This document shows positions 17,215 to 26,272 of a stretch of DNA of 64,000 nucleotides, one piece after another (the stretch's first letter is position 1; every line of letters starts with the position of its first letter). The DNA comes from Vampirovibrio chlorellavorus. Lineage in GTDB: Bacteria; Cyanobacteriota; Vampirovibrionia; Vampirovibrionales; Vampirovibrionaceae. A program made the translations under genes and the position numbers. The stretch spans positions 1-64,000 of the forward strand of contig QFWI01000016.1 in assembly GCA_003149345.1 (NCBI GenBank). The letters are read 5' to 3'. The notes below the pieces were generated by a model. It was not told the DNA's origin. It saw only the letters and a program-made list of their open reading frames with translations, and searched no databases.

Positions 17215-17712
17215 ATGATTGACCCTAAGGCATTCGGCCCTCAACGGCGCTGGTATGACGAAATTCCCAATCTGGCCCAAGCCATCCATATTAGCCAGGC
17301 TTTGCCGCAGGATGTGCAAGCCGTCATTGCCCGCTGCCTGAATGAGGCCATTGAAGAGCATCGCAAAAATCGTCGTGCGGACAAGCACGCTTATTCTCTC
17401 GGCGGAAGGCGGGTCTTGGGCTTATATCGGGCCAGCTATCGGCGTCGCTGGTATGATCCCAACCCTTTAACCCACCGGGCCTTCAATTTAATGAGCAGTA
17501 TGCCGGATTCTTATCTGGAAGCCTTGGCCGCCCGGATCTTAAAGGCTGCCCAGCACGTGGAGCAACAGAAAAAATCCTTGTCCTGGTACCATGATGAGTC
17601 CGTATGGGCGGGTGAGGTTCGGGGGATTTTGCAGCAGGGCCAACTGGCCATGAGTCAGCGAGAGGGCGGGCTGCGATTGGGCCCCCATTTCCGTCGAGGT
17701 GGACATTTTTAG
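17215..17712 (+). CDS. Unknown conserved-looking protein, basic and Trp/Tyr-rich
   Basis: 165 residues, not recognised. It is soluble, with an N-terminal 'RRWYDEIPNLAQAI', a middle 'RRVLGLYRASYRRRWYDPNP' and a C-terminal Arg/Gly-rich tail ending 'HFRRGGHF'. There are no membrane spans and no metal motif. An in-frame GTG two codons upstream (17209) is an alternative start; neither has a strong ribosome site. The frame is open without rare-looking codons and follows the aminotransferase on the same strand after 72 bases, so it could share its transcript. Confidence 0.7.
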   Translation: MIDPKAFGPQRRWYDEIPNLAQAIHISQALPQDVQAVIARCLNEAIEEHRKNRRADKHAYSLGGRRVLGLYRASYRRRWYDPNPLTHRAFNLMSSMPDSYLEALAARILKAAQHVEQQKKSLSWYHDESVWAGEVRGILQQGQLAMSQREGGLRLGPHFRRGGHF

Positions 17713-17762
17713 GGGTGGTACTCATGGTCTGAAGCCGGGCGGGTCGACGGAAAAAGCGGGGT

Positions 17763-17792
17763 TAGGTTTGTCTGTCCGGGCTGGGATACAAT
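17763..17792 (+). promoter_or_regulatory. Weak candidate promoter for the M20 peptidase
   Basis: TAGGTT (17763-17768), an 18-base spacer, and TACAAT (17787-17792). It lies about 70 bases before the ATG at 17864. Confidence 0.35.
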
Positions 17793-17863
17793 GAAAATTA
17801 GAGAGTGGGCTGCCATCACGATTGGCCCCTTCTCTTGTTTTGACCAAAATGAGGCGATACATC

Positions 17864-18952
17864 ATGGGTGTGGTTGAGCGATTTCAGGGCATAGTGCCCA
17901 TTGATAACCCCTCGGGCCGGGAAGAATTCATTCGTCAGTTTATTGAGGGCGAGTTGAAGGCACTGGGCGTTCGGGAGCAAGTGGTGGACGCCGCCGGAAA
18001 CTTGTTTGTGCGAGTACCGGGCAATGCAGCCAAAGAAACCGTCATGCTTTCGGCGCATATGGATAGCGTGCCGCCGTGCGAAGGGATTGTGCCGGTTTTG
18101 GATGAGCGGGGCGGGCGACCGGTGATTCGCTCGGAAGGGCGTACCATACTGGGGGCCGATGACAAGTCCGGCATCGCTGTGGCCCTGGAAGTGGTCAGTC
18201 AGTTGGCCCAGCAAGGCTTTCGGGAGAATCATCCCCTGGAGCTGTTTTTTTCCACCGGGGAAGAGGTGGGCCTGACCGGGGCCAAGGGCTTCGATATGAG
18301 CCAGGTGCGGGCCCGTTATTGCTACGTGCTGGACGGGGAAGGCCGGGTGGGACTGATTTTTAACGCGGGGCCCTCTCAGGAGAATGTGCAGATTGAGTGC
18401 GCTGGGCGAGCTGCCCATGCTGGCATCGCCCCGGAGGCGGGTATCAGCGCCATTCAGATGGGGGCGGCCTTGTGCGCGCAATTGCCCAGCGGTCGGCTGG
18501 CGGACGACTTGACCTGCAACCTCGGGGTGATTCAGGGAGGCAATGCAATGAACATTGTGGCCCCGGCCCTGTCCATTCGGGGAGAAATGCGCAGTCATGA
18601 TGAAAGTAAGCTGACCCAGCTTATCGGCACGTATCAAGCCGTCTGCCAGGCTGTAGAGGAGCGCTTTGCCGGTGGTTCGGTGGCGCTGAAAACGGTGCGT
18701 CGCTACGATCACTTTTACGTGGATCCCCAGCACCTTGTTATTCAGCGGGCCGTGCAGCACTGCGACGCGCTGGGTTTACGTCCCCAGTTGGCCCCCATGA
18801 ATATTGGCTCCGACGCCCATATTTTGAACCAAAACGGTTTGCCTACGGTGGTGCTGGGCATGGGCTTTCATTACTCCCACAGTTTAGGAGAGTTTATTTA
18901 TTGCGAGGAGCTGGAGCAGGTGTGCGCATTGGTTCAGCGCTTGGTGGCCTGA
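17864..18952 (+). CDS. pepT: M20-family metallopeptidase, tripeptidase T-like
   Basis: 362 residues from the ATG at 17864, with GAGG at 17851-17854; the frame is open further upstream but without a ribosome site. Di-zinc motifs: 'LSAHMDSVPP' (HxD), 'LGADDKSGIAVAL' (bridging Asp), 'FFSTGEEVGLTGAKGFD' (catalytic Glu-Glu), 'YVLDGEG' and C-terminal 'GSDAHIL'. A dimerisation domain is inserted ('RAAHAGIAPEAGISAI'). The pattern matches PepT/PepV-like enzymes that remove N-terminal residues from small peptides in the cytoplasm. The size is slightly below E. coli PepT (about 400), closer to the 'PepT2' group found in Firmicutes and others. The symbol is a family name. Confidence 0.85.
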   Translation: MGVVERFQGIVPIDNPSGREEFIRQFIEGELKALGVREQVVDAAGNLFVRVPGNAAKETVMLSAHMDSVPPCEGIVPVLDERGGRPVIRSEGRTILGADDKSGIAVALEVVSQLAQQGFRENHPLELFFSTGEEVGLTGAKGFDMSQVRARYCYVLDGEGRVGLIFNAGPSQENVQIECAGRAAHAGIAPEAGISAIQMGAALCAQLPSGRLADDLTCNLGVIQGGNAMNIVAPALSIRGEMRSHDESKLTQLIGTYQAVCQAVEERFAGGSVALKTVRRYDHFYVDPQHLVIQRAVQHCDALGLRPQLAPMNIGSDAHILNQNGLPTVVLGMGFHYSHSLGEFIYCEELEQVCALVQRLVA

Positions 18953-19104
18953 AAGCGTTAACTTAAGAGTAGCTGTTTACATTTCTTAAAGCTCTAGCAT
19001 CGAAATGGGAATGCCTGTTTTTATGCAAACGTAAGCGACACGCTACAAAGTTTTTCCACTACTTCTATCTACCTACTTTTCAAATCTACTCAGACAAAAA
19101 GTTT

Positions 19105-19127
19105 ACCCGCCTCGGCGGGTTTTTTAT
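19105..19127 (+). terminator. Rho-independent terminator after the M20 peptidase gene
   Basis: ACCCGC-CTCG-GCGGGT followed by TTTTTTATT. It lies about 150 bases after the stop at 18952. The 257-base gap (18953-19209) otherwise shows no coding frame. Confidence 0.85.
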
Positions 19128-19167
19128 TGCCCATGGGCTCCCCTTACTTTGCGTGGTTGAATTGGCG

Positions 19168-19173
19168 TACAAT
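19168..19173 (+). promoter_or_regulatory. Candidate -10 box for the DUF192 gene
   Basis: TACAAT at 19168-19173, with only a weak match to a -35 (TTACTT, 18 bases upstream). It directly follows the terminator, so a new transcript (DUF192 protein, then mfd) is expected to start here. Confidence 0.35.
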
Positions 19174-19209
19174 AGAAAGGTTGAACCACCCAACCACGGT
19201 AATTCGTGT

Positions 19210-19755
19210 ATGGTCGTCTTACCTCTCTATTTCAAACAAGCTGGCTTGGCCCGGCCGCTGACTTTTCTTTTGGCCGTCTTCATGAGCCTGTCTTTGGGGA
19301 CAAGCAGCGCCTTGGCCCAGACTCCCGGGCCTCAGGCTGGCTTGCCACTGACCAAGGCCAATTTGGGCGGGCGGCAGTATTTACTGGAGGTGGCCTCTAC
19401 CCGCCAGCAGGCGGAAACAGGCCTGATGTATCGCACCTCGCTACCAGCCAATGGCGGTATGGTCTTTCAATTTCAGGAAACCCGCCCGGTGGCCTTCTGG
19501 ATGAAGAATACCCTGATTCCGCTGGATATGGTCTTTATTCAGGCCGGTAAAGTGGTGCATATCGCCCATCAGGCTCAACCCTGCAAGCAGGAGCCTTGCC
19601 CCATCTACCCCTCTCAAAAGCCGGTGGATATGGTGATTGAGTTGCCGGGGGGCACAGCCCGCAAGCATCACATTCAGGCGGGCACCATCGTCAAGCTAAC
19701 CCCGTTGGCAAAAGCGGGTACCCGCCCGATGACCTCGTCCGTGTCTAGACAGTAA
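19210..19755 (+). CDS. Secreted DUF192 family protein
   Basis: 181 residues from the ATG at 19210. The N-terminus is a signal peptide (hydrophobic 'LTFLLAVFMSLSLGTSSALAQ', cut near residue 38). The mature domain is DUF192: 'EVASTRQQAETGLMYRTSLP', 'GMVFQF', 'VAFWMKNTLIPLDMVFI', 'PVDMVIELPGG'. The fold is a small beta-barrel of unknown biochemical function, widespread as an exported single-domain protein. The open frame extends upstream to 19153, but that part contains the presumed promoter. It is followed after only 6 bases by mfd, so the two are probably co-transcribed. Confidence 0.85.
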   Translation: MVVLPLYFKQAGLARPLTFLLAVFMSLSLGTSSALAQTPGPQAGLPLTKANLGGRQYLLEVASTRQQAETGLMYRTSLPANGGMVFQFQETRPVAFWMKNTLIPLDMVFIQAGKVVHIAHQAQPCKQEPCPIYPSQKPVDMVIELPGGTARKHHIQAGTIVKLTPLAKAGTRPMTSSVSRQ

Positions 19756-19761
19756 AGGCTT

Positions 19762-22700
19762 ATGACCCCTTCCGAATCCTCTATGTCCAAGCACTCGCTG
19801 GTGAATGTGACCGCTCCCCGTTTTATGTTGGAGCGTTTCCTGGAAACCGACTGGTTTCATCAGTTTGTGCGCGGCTTTGAAGCCAAGCTGCACCATCCGT
19901 CCGCTGTTTTACCGGAAGCGCATCTGGAAAATCTGGCTCATCCTTCCATTAAAGCCCTGACCATTGCTGCCACTTTCGAGCGACTGAATCAGCCCATTGT
20001 GGTGGTCTGCCCCGATCCACAAACGGCGGTGAAGTATGAGTTTGAGCTGAATCAGTTCCTCATCGAAAAAGTGGAACGCTACCCGGCGGAAGACTTTTCG
20101 CCCTACGATTTATCGGTGTTCCCCGTACAAGCCCTGAAAAGCCAGTATCGCATCCTGAATCGACTCAAGCAGGCTGAGCCTTTTGTCCTATTGGTTTCTC
20201 CCAAAAACCTGCTCATCAAGCACTTGTCTCTGGAGGAGCTGGATGCCTACGCCATCAAGCTACAGCAGGGGCAGGTCATTTCCCCGGAAGCGGTGGTGGA
20301 GCAATGCCTGGCCTTGGGATATGTGCGCAGCAGCATGATCATGGATCCCGGCGAATTCAGCAGCCGGGGCGATATTTTTGATTTGTATCCGGTGAATGGG
20401 GAGCCGGTGCGCATTGAATTTTTTGGCGACACCATCGAAAACATCCGGGTGATCGATGTGGACAACCAGCGCTCCATCGAGCGGGTGCACGAGGTGGTGT
20501 CCATTCCCCGGTCGGGCTTGGTGCTGAATGCCGAGAATCGCCACCGTTTGCCGGATTTGCTGCATCAGCGGCTCTCGGTGCAGAAAAAGTATTTGTCCGG
20601 GGTTGAGCTGGAAGGCTTGCAAATGACCCTGGAGAACCAGATTCAGGGGCTGGAGCAGTCCTTTTTGCCGGATGGTATCGATTACTATGCCCCCTTGCTG
20701 CATCAGGACTACAAAACCATCATCGACTACATTCCCAAAACGGCCATTGTGGTTATGGATGACTGGGCTTTGCTGGAGAATAATCTGGCCGGTTTTTCGG
20801 ATCGGCTGAAGACCCAGGTCAGCCAAGGGTTGGAAAAGGGCCGCTTGCTGGATTTGGGCTTTGAGTACCACTGGACGGACGCTGAAGCCCTGACCCAGCT
20901 GAAGGGGCATGTGGCAGGCCGGATCTTTCTGGATACCTTGCCCCTGAACGGGGACGGGCAGCTGTCCCCAGCGTCAGCGGATGTGGAGCGTCGCACCCTG
21001 GATGTCAGCGGGGCGGAGCAATTCAAGGCCGATATGCCCAAGGCCTGTGAGTATTTTCACCAGCTGCGTCGTCAGCAGGTACAGATTTTCATCAGTACCG
21101 ATCACCCTCAGCGGGTGCTGGACGCCTGCAAGGAGTGGGATGTCCCCGCCACCTACTGGACGGAAGAGGGCTTAGACCCCACCACCCTGCTTTCTGAGAG
21201 CCGGGATGTCATTATTTCCAAGATTGGCCCGCAGGATGGCTTTGTGCTGCCCGCCGAAAAAATCGCCCACTTTACCGACACCGAGCTGTACGGGCGGCGC
21301 CTGAAGCGGGTGATGACCGCTAAAACCAAGCCTTCCAAGCGAGAAGACATTGATGTCATCAACTCCATCCACGATTTGCGCATGGGCGACTACGTGGTTC
21401 ACGCCAAGCACGGGATTGGCCAGTTCGTCGAGCTGACCAGTATCATTATTGACGGCGAGAAGCGGGAATACCTGAGCATCCAGTACGCTTCCAGCGACAA
21501 GCTGCATGTGCCCATTGACCAGTTGAATCTCTTGTCCCGCTACCGGGGGGCCGGGGAAAAACCGCCCAAGCTCAGCAAAATGGGCGGCATGGAATGGAGC
21601 AAGGTCAAGTCCAAGGTTAAAAAGTCCATTCAGGTCATCGCCCGAGATTTACAGGCCTTGTATGCCGCCCGGGCCAAAGCCAGGGGCCATCAGTTCGAGC
21701 CGGACACCCCCTGGCAGGTGGAAATGGAAGAGGCCTTCCCCTACACGGAAACCCCGGATCAGTGGCAGGCCATTCAGGACACCAAGCGAGATATGGAATC
21801 CGATAAGCCCATGGATCGCCTGATATGTGGGGACGTGGGCTTTGGGAAAACCGAGGTGGCCATTCGGGCCATTTTTAAGTGCATCTTATCCGGCAAGCAG
21901 GCCGCTGTGCTGGTACCCACCACCATTCTGGCCCAGCAGCATTTCAATACCCTGGTGGAGCGCCTGTCCCCCTACCCCATGCGGGTGGGCCTGCTCAGTC
22001 GGTTCCGCTCCCCGCAGGAGCAAAAAGAAGTCATCGCCCGGTTGAGCATTGGGGAGTGCGATGTGGTGGTGGGCACCCATCGCTTGCTGCAAAAGGACAT
22101 CAAGTTCAAAAACCTGGGCCTGGTGGTGGTCGATGAGGAACAGCGCTTCGGGGTGGCCCACAAAGAGAAAATGAAGCAGCTGAAAACCGAGGTGGACGTG
22201 CTGACCCTGTCGGCCACGCCCATTCCCCGAACCTTGTACATGGCCCTGTCCGGCATTCGGGAAATGTCGGTCATTAACACGCCGCCCATCAATCGGGCCC
22301 CCATTAAAACCTTTGTAGGGCCGTACAACCCGGCTCAAATCCGCATGGCCATCTTGCAGGAGGTGGATCGGGGCGGGCAGGTCTACTTCATGCACAACCG
22401 GGTGCAGACCATCTACGTCAAGCTGGAGGAGTTGCAGGCATTGGTGCCGGAAGTGCGCTTTGCCGTCGGTCACGGGCAAATGAACGAGCGGGACTTGGAA
22501 AATGTGATGCTGGATTTCGCCCAGCACCAGTACGATGTGCTGCTGTGTACCACCATCATCGAGAGCGGTCTGGACATTCCCAGCGCCAACACCATCATCC
22601 TGGATCGGGCGGATCGGTTGGGCTTGGCCCAGTTGTACCAGATTCGGGGGCGGGTGGGCCGAAGCAACGTGCAAGCCTACGCCTATTGCTACTACGACCC

Positions 22701-23421
22701 GGAGCGCAACCTGACCGAAGACGCGCGGGATCGCCTGCGGGCCATTCGGGAGTTCACCTCGCTGGGCAGCGGTTACCAGATTGCCCTGCGGGATTTGGAA
22801 ATTCGGGGGGTGGGCAACGTGCTGGGCTCCGAGCAGCATGGGCATATGGTGGCGGTGGGCTTCGATCTCTACTGTCAAATGCTGGAAGAATCCATCCACG
22901 AGTTGCAAACCGGCGAAGTGGCCGAGGAAAAAGAACCGGCCATCATCGATATCAACGTCACGGCCCTGATTCCCGACAAATGGGTGGGCGATCGCGATGT
23001 GAAGCTGATGGAGTACAAGCGCCTGGCCAGTGTGAACAGCGAGTTGGCCATCGAGATTATTCAGGCCGAGTGGAAAGACCGCTTTGGGGAAATTCCCAAG
23101 CAAACGCAAATGCTGGTGAATTTGGTCAGGCTGCGGATTTTGGCCACGGCGCTCAATATTCCGCAAGTGCGGGCCGATGATGAATCGTTGCGCATTACGG
23201 TGCCCTACACCTTGCAAGAGTGGTTGTTCCTGCAAAAGCAATTGCCGGTGGACATTGGGCGCAAAGCCCGCTGGGTGCCGGGAGTGACTTCCAAGCAGGG
23301 CAGCCTGCCGGTGCTGATTGTGAAGTTACTGGGCATGACCGGGGAAGATCAAGTGGAGTTCCTGACGGCGCTATTTACCCATTTGCACAAAATTATTAAC
23401 GAAACAGCGAAGGTGGGTTGA
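19762..23421 (+). CDS. mfd: Transcription-repair coupling factor Mfd
   Basis: 1219 residues, close to the usual ~1150. It removes stalled RNA polymerase and recruits UvrA. In order: UvrB-homology N-terminal module ('VEQCLALGYVRSSMIMDPGEFSSRGDIFDLYP', near 175-210), the CarD-like RNA polymerase interaction domain ('MRMGDYVVHAKHGIGQFV'-type region near 540), a RecG-like translocase with 'LICGDVGFGKTEVAIRA' (Walker A), 'VVVDEEQRFGV' (DEEQ box), 'TLSATPIPRTLYMALSGIR', 'TTIIESGLDIPSANTII', 'GRVGRS', and a C-terminal TRCF domain. All helicase motifs look intact. An alternative ATG lies 11 codons in. The next gene (OLD-type) is sharply different in base composition. Confidence 0.97.
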   Translation: MTPSESSMSKHSLVNVTAPRFMLERFLETDWFHQFVRGFEAKLHHPSAVLPEAHLENLAHPSIKALTIAATFERLNQPIVVVCPDPQTAVKYEFELNQFLIEKVERYPAEDFSPYDLSVFPVQALKSQYRILNRLKQAEPFVLLVSPKNLLIKHLSLEELDAYAIKLQQGQVISPEAVVEQCLALGYVRSSMIMDPGEFSSRGDIFDLYPVNGEPVRIEFFGDTIENIRVIDVDNQRSIERVHEVVSIPRSGLVLNAENRHRLPDLLHQRLSVQKKYLSGVELEGLQMTLENQIQGLEQSFLPDGIDYYAPLLHQDYKTIIDYIPKTAIVVMDDWALLENNLAGFSDRLKTQVSQGLEKGRLLDLGFEYHWTDAEALTQLKGHVAGRIFLDTLPLNGDGQLSPASADVERRTLDVSGAEQFKADMPKACEYFHQLRRQQVQIFISTDHPQRVLDACKEWDVPATYWTEEGLDPTTLLSESRDVIISKIGPQDGFVLPAEKIAHFTDTELYGRRLKRVMTAKTKPSKREDIDVINSIHDLRMGDYVVHAKHGIGQFVELTSIIIDGEKREYLSIQYASSDKLHVPIDQLNLLSRYRGAGEKPPKLSKMGGMEWSKVKSKVKKSIQVIARDLQALYAARAKARGHQFEPDTPWQVEMEEAFPYTETPDQWQAIQDTKRDMESDKPMDRLICGDVGFGKTEVAIRAIFKCILSGKQAAVLVPTTILAQQHFNTLVERLSPYPMRVGLLSRFRSPQEQKEVIARLSIGECDVVVGTHRLLQKDIKFKNLGLVVVDEEQRFGVAHKEKMKQLKTEVDVLTLSATPIPRTLYMALSGIREMSVINTPPINRAPIKTFVGPYNPAQIRMAILQEVDRGGQVYFMHNRVQTIYVKLEELQALVPEVRFAVGHGQMNERDLENVMLDFAQHQYDVLLCTTIIESGLDIPSANTIILDRADRLGLAQLYQIRGRVGRSNVQAYAYCYYDPERNLTEDARDRLRAIREFTSLGSGYQIALRDLEIRGVGNVLGSEQHGHMVAVGFDLYCQMLEESIHELQTGEVAEEKEPAIIDINVTALIPDKWVGDRDVKLMEYKRLASVNSELAIEIIQAEWKDRFGEIPKQTQMLVNLVRLRILATALNIPQVRADDESLRITVPYTLQEWLFLQKQLPVDIGRKARWVPGVTSKQGSLPVLIVKLLGMTGEDQVEFLTALFTHLHKIINETAKVG

Positions 23422-23454
23422 TAAATTATTTGGCAGTAACTGTTTGGAGCTTTG

Positions 23455-25212
23455 GTGTTGGAAAATTGTATTTTTATTGAAGGGTTTGGATTTGGGAATT
23501 ATAAAAGCTATAAGGATATTCAATATATTGGGCCTTGCTCCAAAATTAATATAATTATCGGTCAAAATAACTCTGGAAAGTCAAACATTATTCATTTTTT
23601 AACAAGTCATTATTCACAATGCTTGAACTCTGTGAAAAACAAAAAACGTTTTGAGGTTCAATCTCCTTTTAGTGGGTCTGAAGCAGATGATGAGGCGGAT
23701 GCTGTTTTTTCTCTGGGGATTAATAAAAAATATAAAACTTATGCGGATATTTTGGAAAAATTTAAGCATCTAACTATGAGAAATTTGGGAAATCCAGGTG
23801 CTTATATTTTGGATCGGGAAGTATTTTTAAAAACAAAAGGTAGCGAGCTTAAATGGATTGGTTTTAATAAAAAAGGAAGTTGTCAAGACACGTTTATTAG
23901 GGAGTTGGAGAGTCAAGTAGGCATTGGCTCATCTGCTTGGCAGGGTATTTGGTCACGGATGACAAATAAGACCGGCGGCGATCTTATACTGCATTGGGTT
24001 CCTGAAGTCGTACACAGTTTTTATTCTGAGATTGTAGCGCCTGAAATTATATTAATTCCGTGCTTTAGAAAAATTGAGTTAGGCGGTTCTTCTGGTAAAG
24101 ATCATGATGTTTTATTGAATGGTGAATCATTGATTTTGAAATTAGCAGAGCTTCAAAATCCTTCGTATAATATGCCAGAAATGTATGAAAGATTTGAGAA
24201 AATAAACCTTTTTCTCAAAAATTTGACGGGTGATCAATCTGCCAAAATAGAAATACCTTTCCAAAGAGATACTATAAACGTATATATGAATGGTAGAAAC
24301 CTTCCAATTCAGAATTTAGGAACGGGTATTCATCAAGTTCTGATTTTAGCAGCAGCAGCGACGGCGTTGAGTAAGAAAGTTGTTTGTATTGAAGAACCTG
24401 AGTTATATTTGCATCCAGATTTGCAGAGAAAATTGATGTGCTATCTTTCTGAAAATACTGATAATCAGTATTTTATCACTACACATTCTGCTCATATTTT
24501 AGACACACCTAATTCTGAAATTTTCCATGTCAATCTTTGTGCTGGACAATCTAAAGTGAAAAGAGTCTCTGAAGGGCTTGATAAATTTCAAATTTGTAGA
24601 GACTTGGGTTATAAGGCGAGCGACTTAATCCAAGCTAACTCAATAATTTGGGTTGAAGGGCCATCAGATCGCATATATGTTAATGCTTGGTTGAAGGCTC
24701 TTGCATCCGATTTGATCGAAGGCTTGCATTATTCCATTATGTTTTACGGAGGTAGGTTATTGTCGCATTTGACAGCTTCAGATAGTGAAGAGTTAAGCGA
24801 GTTTATTTCTTTGAGTAGTTTGAATCAAAATATGGCGATTCTTATTGATAGTGACAAGAAAAACTCTAAAGATTCTATAAATCTTACAAAGCAGCGCATT
24901 GAAGAGGAGTTTGTAAACAGAAACTGCTTTGTTTGGATTACTCAGGGTAGAGAGATTGAAAATTATATTGAGTTTAAAAAACTTAAAGAAGCAATTATTC
25001 ATGTGCAGGGTGAGGTTGAAGTTCCTACATCAGGTCAATTTAAGAGTCTACTAGATATCAAAAAAGATGGAAAAAAAGTGAATCCAAAGAAGTTTGAAAT
25101 TGCTAAAAAGGTTGTAGAAGACGAGCCTGACTTTTCAATTCTGGATTTGAAGCAGAAGGCTAATGAGTTAGTTGCTTTTGTCAGAGATAGAAACGGCAAG
25201 GATGTTTTTTGA
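23455..25212 (+). CDS. OLD-family ATP-dependent nuclease (AAA ATPase + TOPRIM)
   Basis: About 585 residues, starting with GTG at 23455 (GGAG at 23446-23449, 5 bases upstream; TTGs at 23452 and 23458 are alternatives). An SMC/ABC-type ATPase has Walker A 'GQNNSGKS' (residues 36-43) and the Walker B region 'VVCIEEPELYLHPDLQRKL', with 'YFITTHSAHIL' after it. A TOPRIM nuclease domain follows: 'IIWVEGPSDRIY' (E401) and 'ILIDSDKKNS' (D465, D467). This is the architecture of class 1 OLD nucleases and of GajA. No GajB helicase, reverse transcriptase or other partner is adjacent. The gene is strikingly AT-rich with Lys/Asn/Ile-rich codons, unlike mfd and spoIIM on either side, so it is probably acquired. 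A defence role is inferred from the family. Confidence 0.88.
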   Translation: MLENCIFIEGFGFGNYKSYKDIQYIGPCSKINIIIGQNNSGKSNIIHFLTSHYSQCLNSVKNKKRFEVQSPFSGSEADDEADAVFSLGINKKYKTYADILEKFKHLTMRNLGNPGAYILDREVFLKTKGSELKWIGFNKKGSCQDTFIRELESQVGIGSSAWQGIWSRMTNKTGGDLILHWVPEVVHSFYSEIVAPEIILIPCFRKIELGGSSGKDHDVLLNGESLILKLAELQNPSYNMPEMYERFEKINLFLKNLTGDQSAKIEIPFQRDTINVYMNGRNLPIQNLGTGIHQVLILAAAATALSKKVVCIEEPELYLHPDLQRKLMCYLSENTDNQYFITTHSAHILDTPNSEIFHVNLCAGQSKVKRVSEGLDKFQICRDLGYKASDLIQANSIIWVEGPSDRIYVNAWLKALASDLIEGLHYSIMFYGGRLLSHLTASDSEELSEFISLSSLNQNMAILIDSDKKNSKDSINLTKQRIEEEFVNRNCFVWITQGREIENYIEFKKLKEAIIHVQGEVEVPTSGQFKSLLDIKKDGKKVNPKKFEIAKKVVEDEPDFSILDLKQKANELVAFVRDRNGKDVF

Positions 25213-26157
25213 CTCCCAGCCACTAAACCCCAGGTAGGCGATTAATCCCACAGCGGAGGCCAGGGCCACGGCCAGGCGGGCCATCGGGGGCACGGCCTGA
25301 TTGAGGGACACCATGCCTTCGATAATCCCTGCAATCACGAGCAAGGGCACACAACCGGCAATTAAAACAATGGCTTCTTTGGACTTCATGCGCACCGCCT
25401 GCCAGCGGGGCAACTCCCCCGGAAACAACAGGGCAAAGCCCATCAGCATGCCCGCCCCCCCGGCGATAAAAATGGTGGTCAGCTCAATGACCCCGTGGGC
25501 CAGCATAAAATTGAGCAACCGCCAGCCCATGCCGTGCTTGAAACACACTTGCAAGGGGCCGCCAAAGGCGAACAACCCGTTGTGAAACAACAGCACCAGC
25601 GTCCCCACCCCAAACAACACCCCGAAGGTAAAGGCGTTAAAGGCCACCCGAATGTTGTTGGTCATCAAAAAGCTGGATTCCGATGGATTTGCCTGGATGT
25701 TGTCCGTCCACAACACGCCTTGATCCAGTTGGTCAATGATTGGGCGGGGCAAAAAATAGGTTTCTGTGCGAGGATCCAGATGCACAGTCAGCATGGCCAG
25801 GAGCGAGCCAGCGGTAAACAGGGCGAAGGCCAACCCAATCAGCCCGGCGTTTTTGCGAAAGCACCGGGGAAACTCCCGCAGAAAAAAATTGGCCACATCT
25901 TTCCAACTGGCCGGAGGGCGCTCATACACCCGGCCATGGCAGCGCTGGGCCAGGTTGTTGAGGTAGGGTTCCAGGTGTCGGGCTTCCGGCTGGCTTTGCG
26001 CCCGGGAGAGATCCAGAATCACGCCCCGGTACAGCAGGCCCAGCTCCCGAATTTCTTCCGGGGGCAGGTTGGCGGTGCTGGGCTGGGCTTTGCTCAACAG
26101 GGCTTCCAGCCTTTGCCAGTGAGGCTCTTGCGCCTGAATCCACCGTTTGTAAGACAT
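25168..26157 (-). CDS. SpoIIM-like (DUF95) integral membrane protein
   Basis: 329 residues from the ATG at 26157, with GGGAGGG just upstream. A cytoplasmic N-terminal helical region ('LLYRGVILDLSRAQSQ', 'ANFFLREFPRCFRKN') is followed by five or six membrane helices from about residue 112 to 310 and the conserved 'NNIRVAFNAFTFGVLFGVGTL' and 'AHGVIELTTIFIAGGAG' of the stage II sporulation M family. Outside spore-formers these proteins often sit next to RDD, MoxR and DUF4129 genes; here RDD is divergent and adjacent. The last 15 codons lie antisense to the 3' end of the OLD gene, so the native C-terminus was probably replaced when that gene arrived. Confidence 0.88.
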   Translation of the reverse strand: MSYKRWIQAQEPHWQRLEALLSKAQPSTANLPPEEIRELGLLYRGVILDLSRAQSQPEARHLEPYLNNLAQRCHGRVYERPPASWKDVANFFLREFPRCFRKNAGLIGLAFALFTAGSLLAMLTVHLDPRTETYFLPRPIIDQLDQGVLWTDNIQANPSESSFLMTNNIRVAFNAFTFGVLFGVGTLVLLFHNGLFAFGGPLQVCFKHGMGWRLLNFMLAHGVIELTTIFIAGGAGMLMGFALLFPGELPRWQAVRMKSKEAIVLIAGCVPLLVIAGIIEGMVSLNQAVPPMARLAVALASAVGLIAYLGFSGWESKNILAVSISDKSN

Positions 26158-26272
26158 AACCCTCCCTGTTGTGTACACTTGCCTTCCGGCGCAACATTGC
26201 CTACCATCATTATAATGGCCCGCAGGCGGAATCCGTGTTCTGGGGAATTCGTGTTTGCCCGAAGGAGACGCT

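Noticed and set aside
21886-23241. Long antisense open frame inside mfd on the minus strand
   Set aside because: It is His/Gln/Leu-rich without motifs and mirrors the codon bias of mfd, which is unquestionably coding on the other strand.
23455-25212. Gabija system (GajA plus GajB)
   Set aside because: Only the GajA/OLD-like gene is present. The next gene is a SpoIIM-like membrane protein, and no UvrD-type helicase is adjacent.
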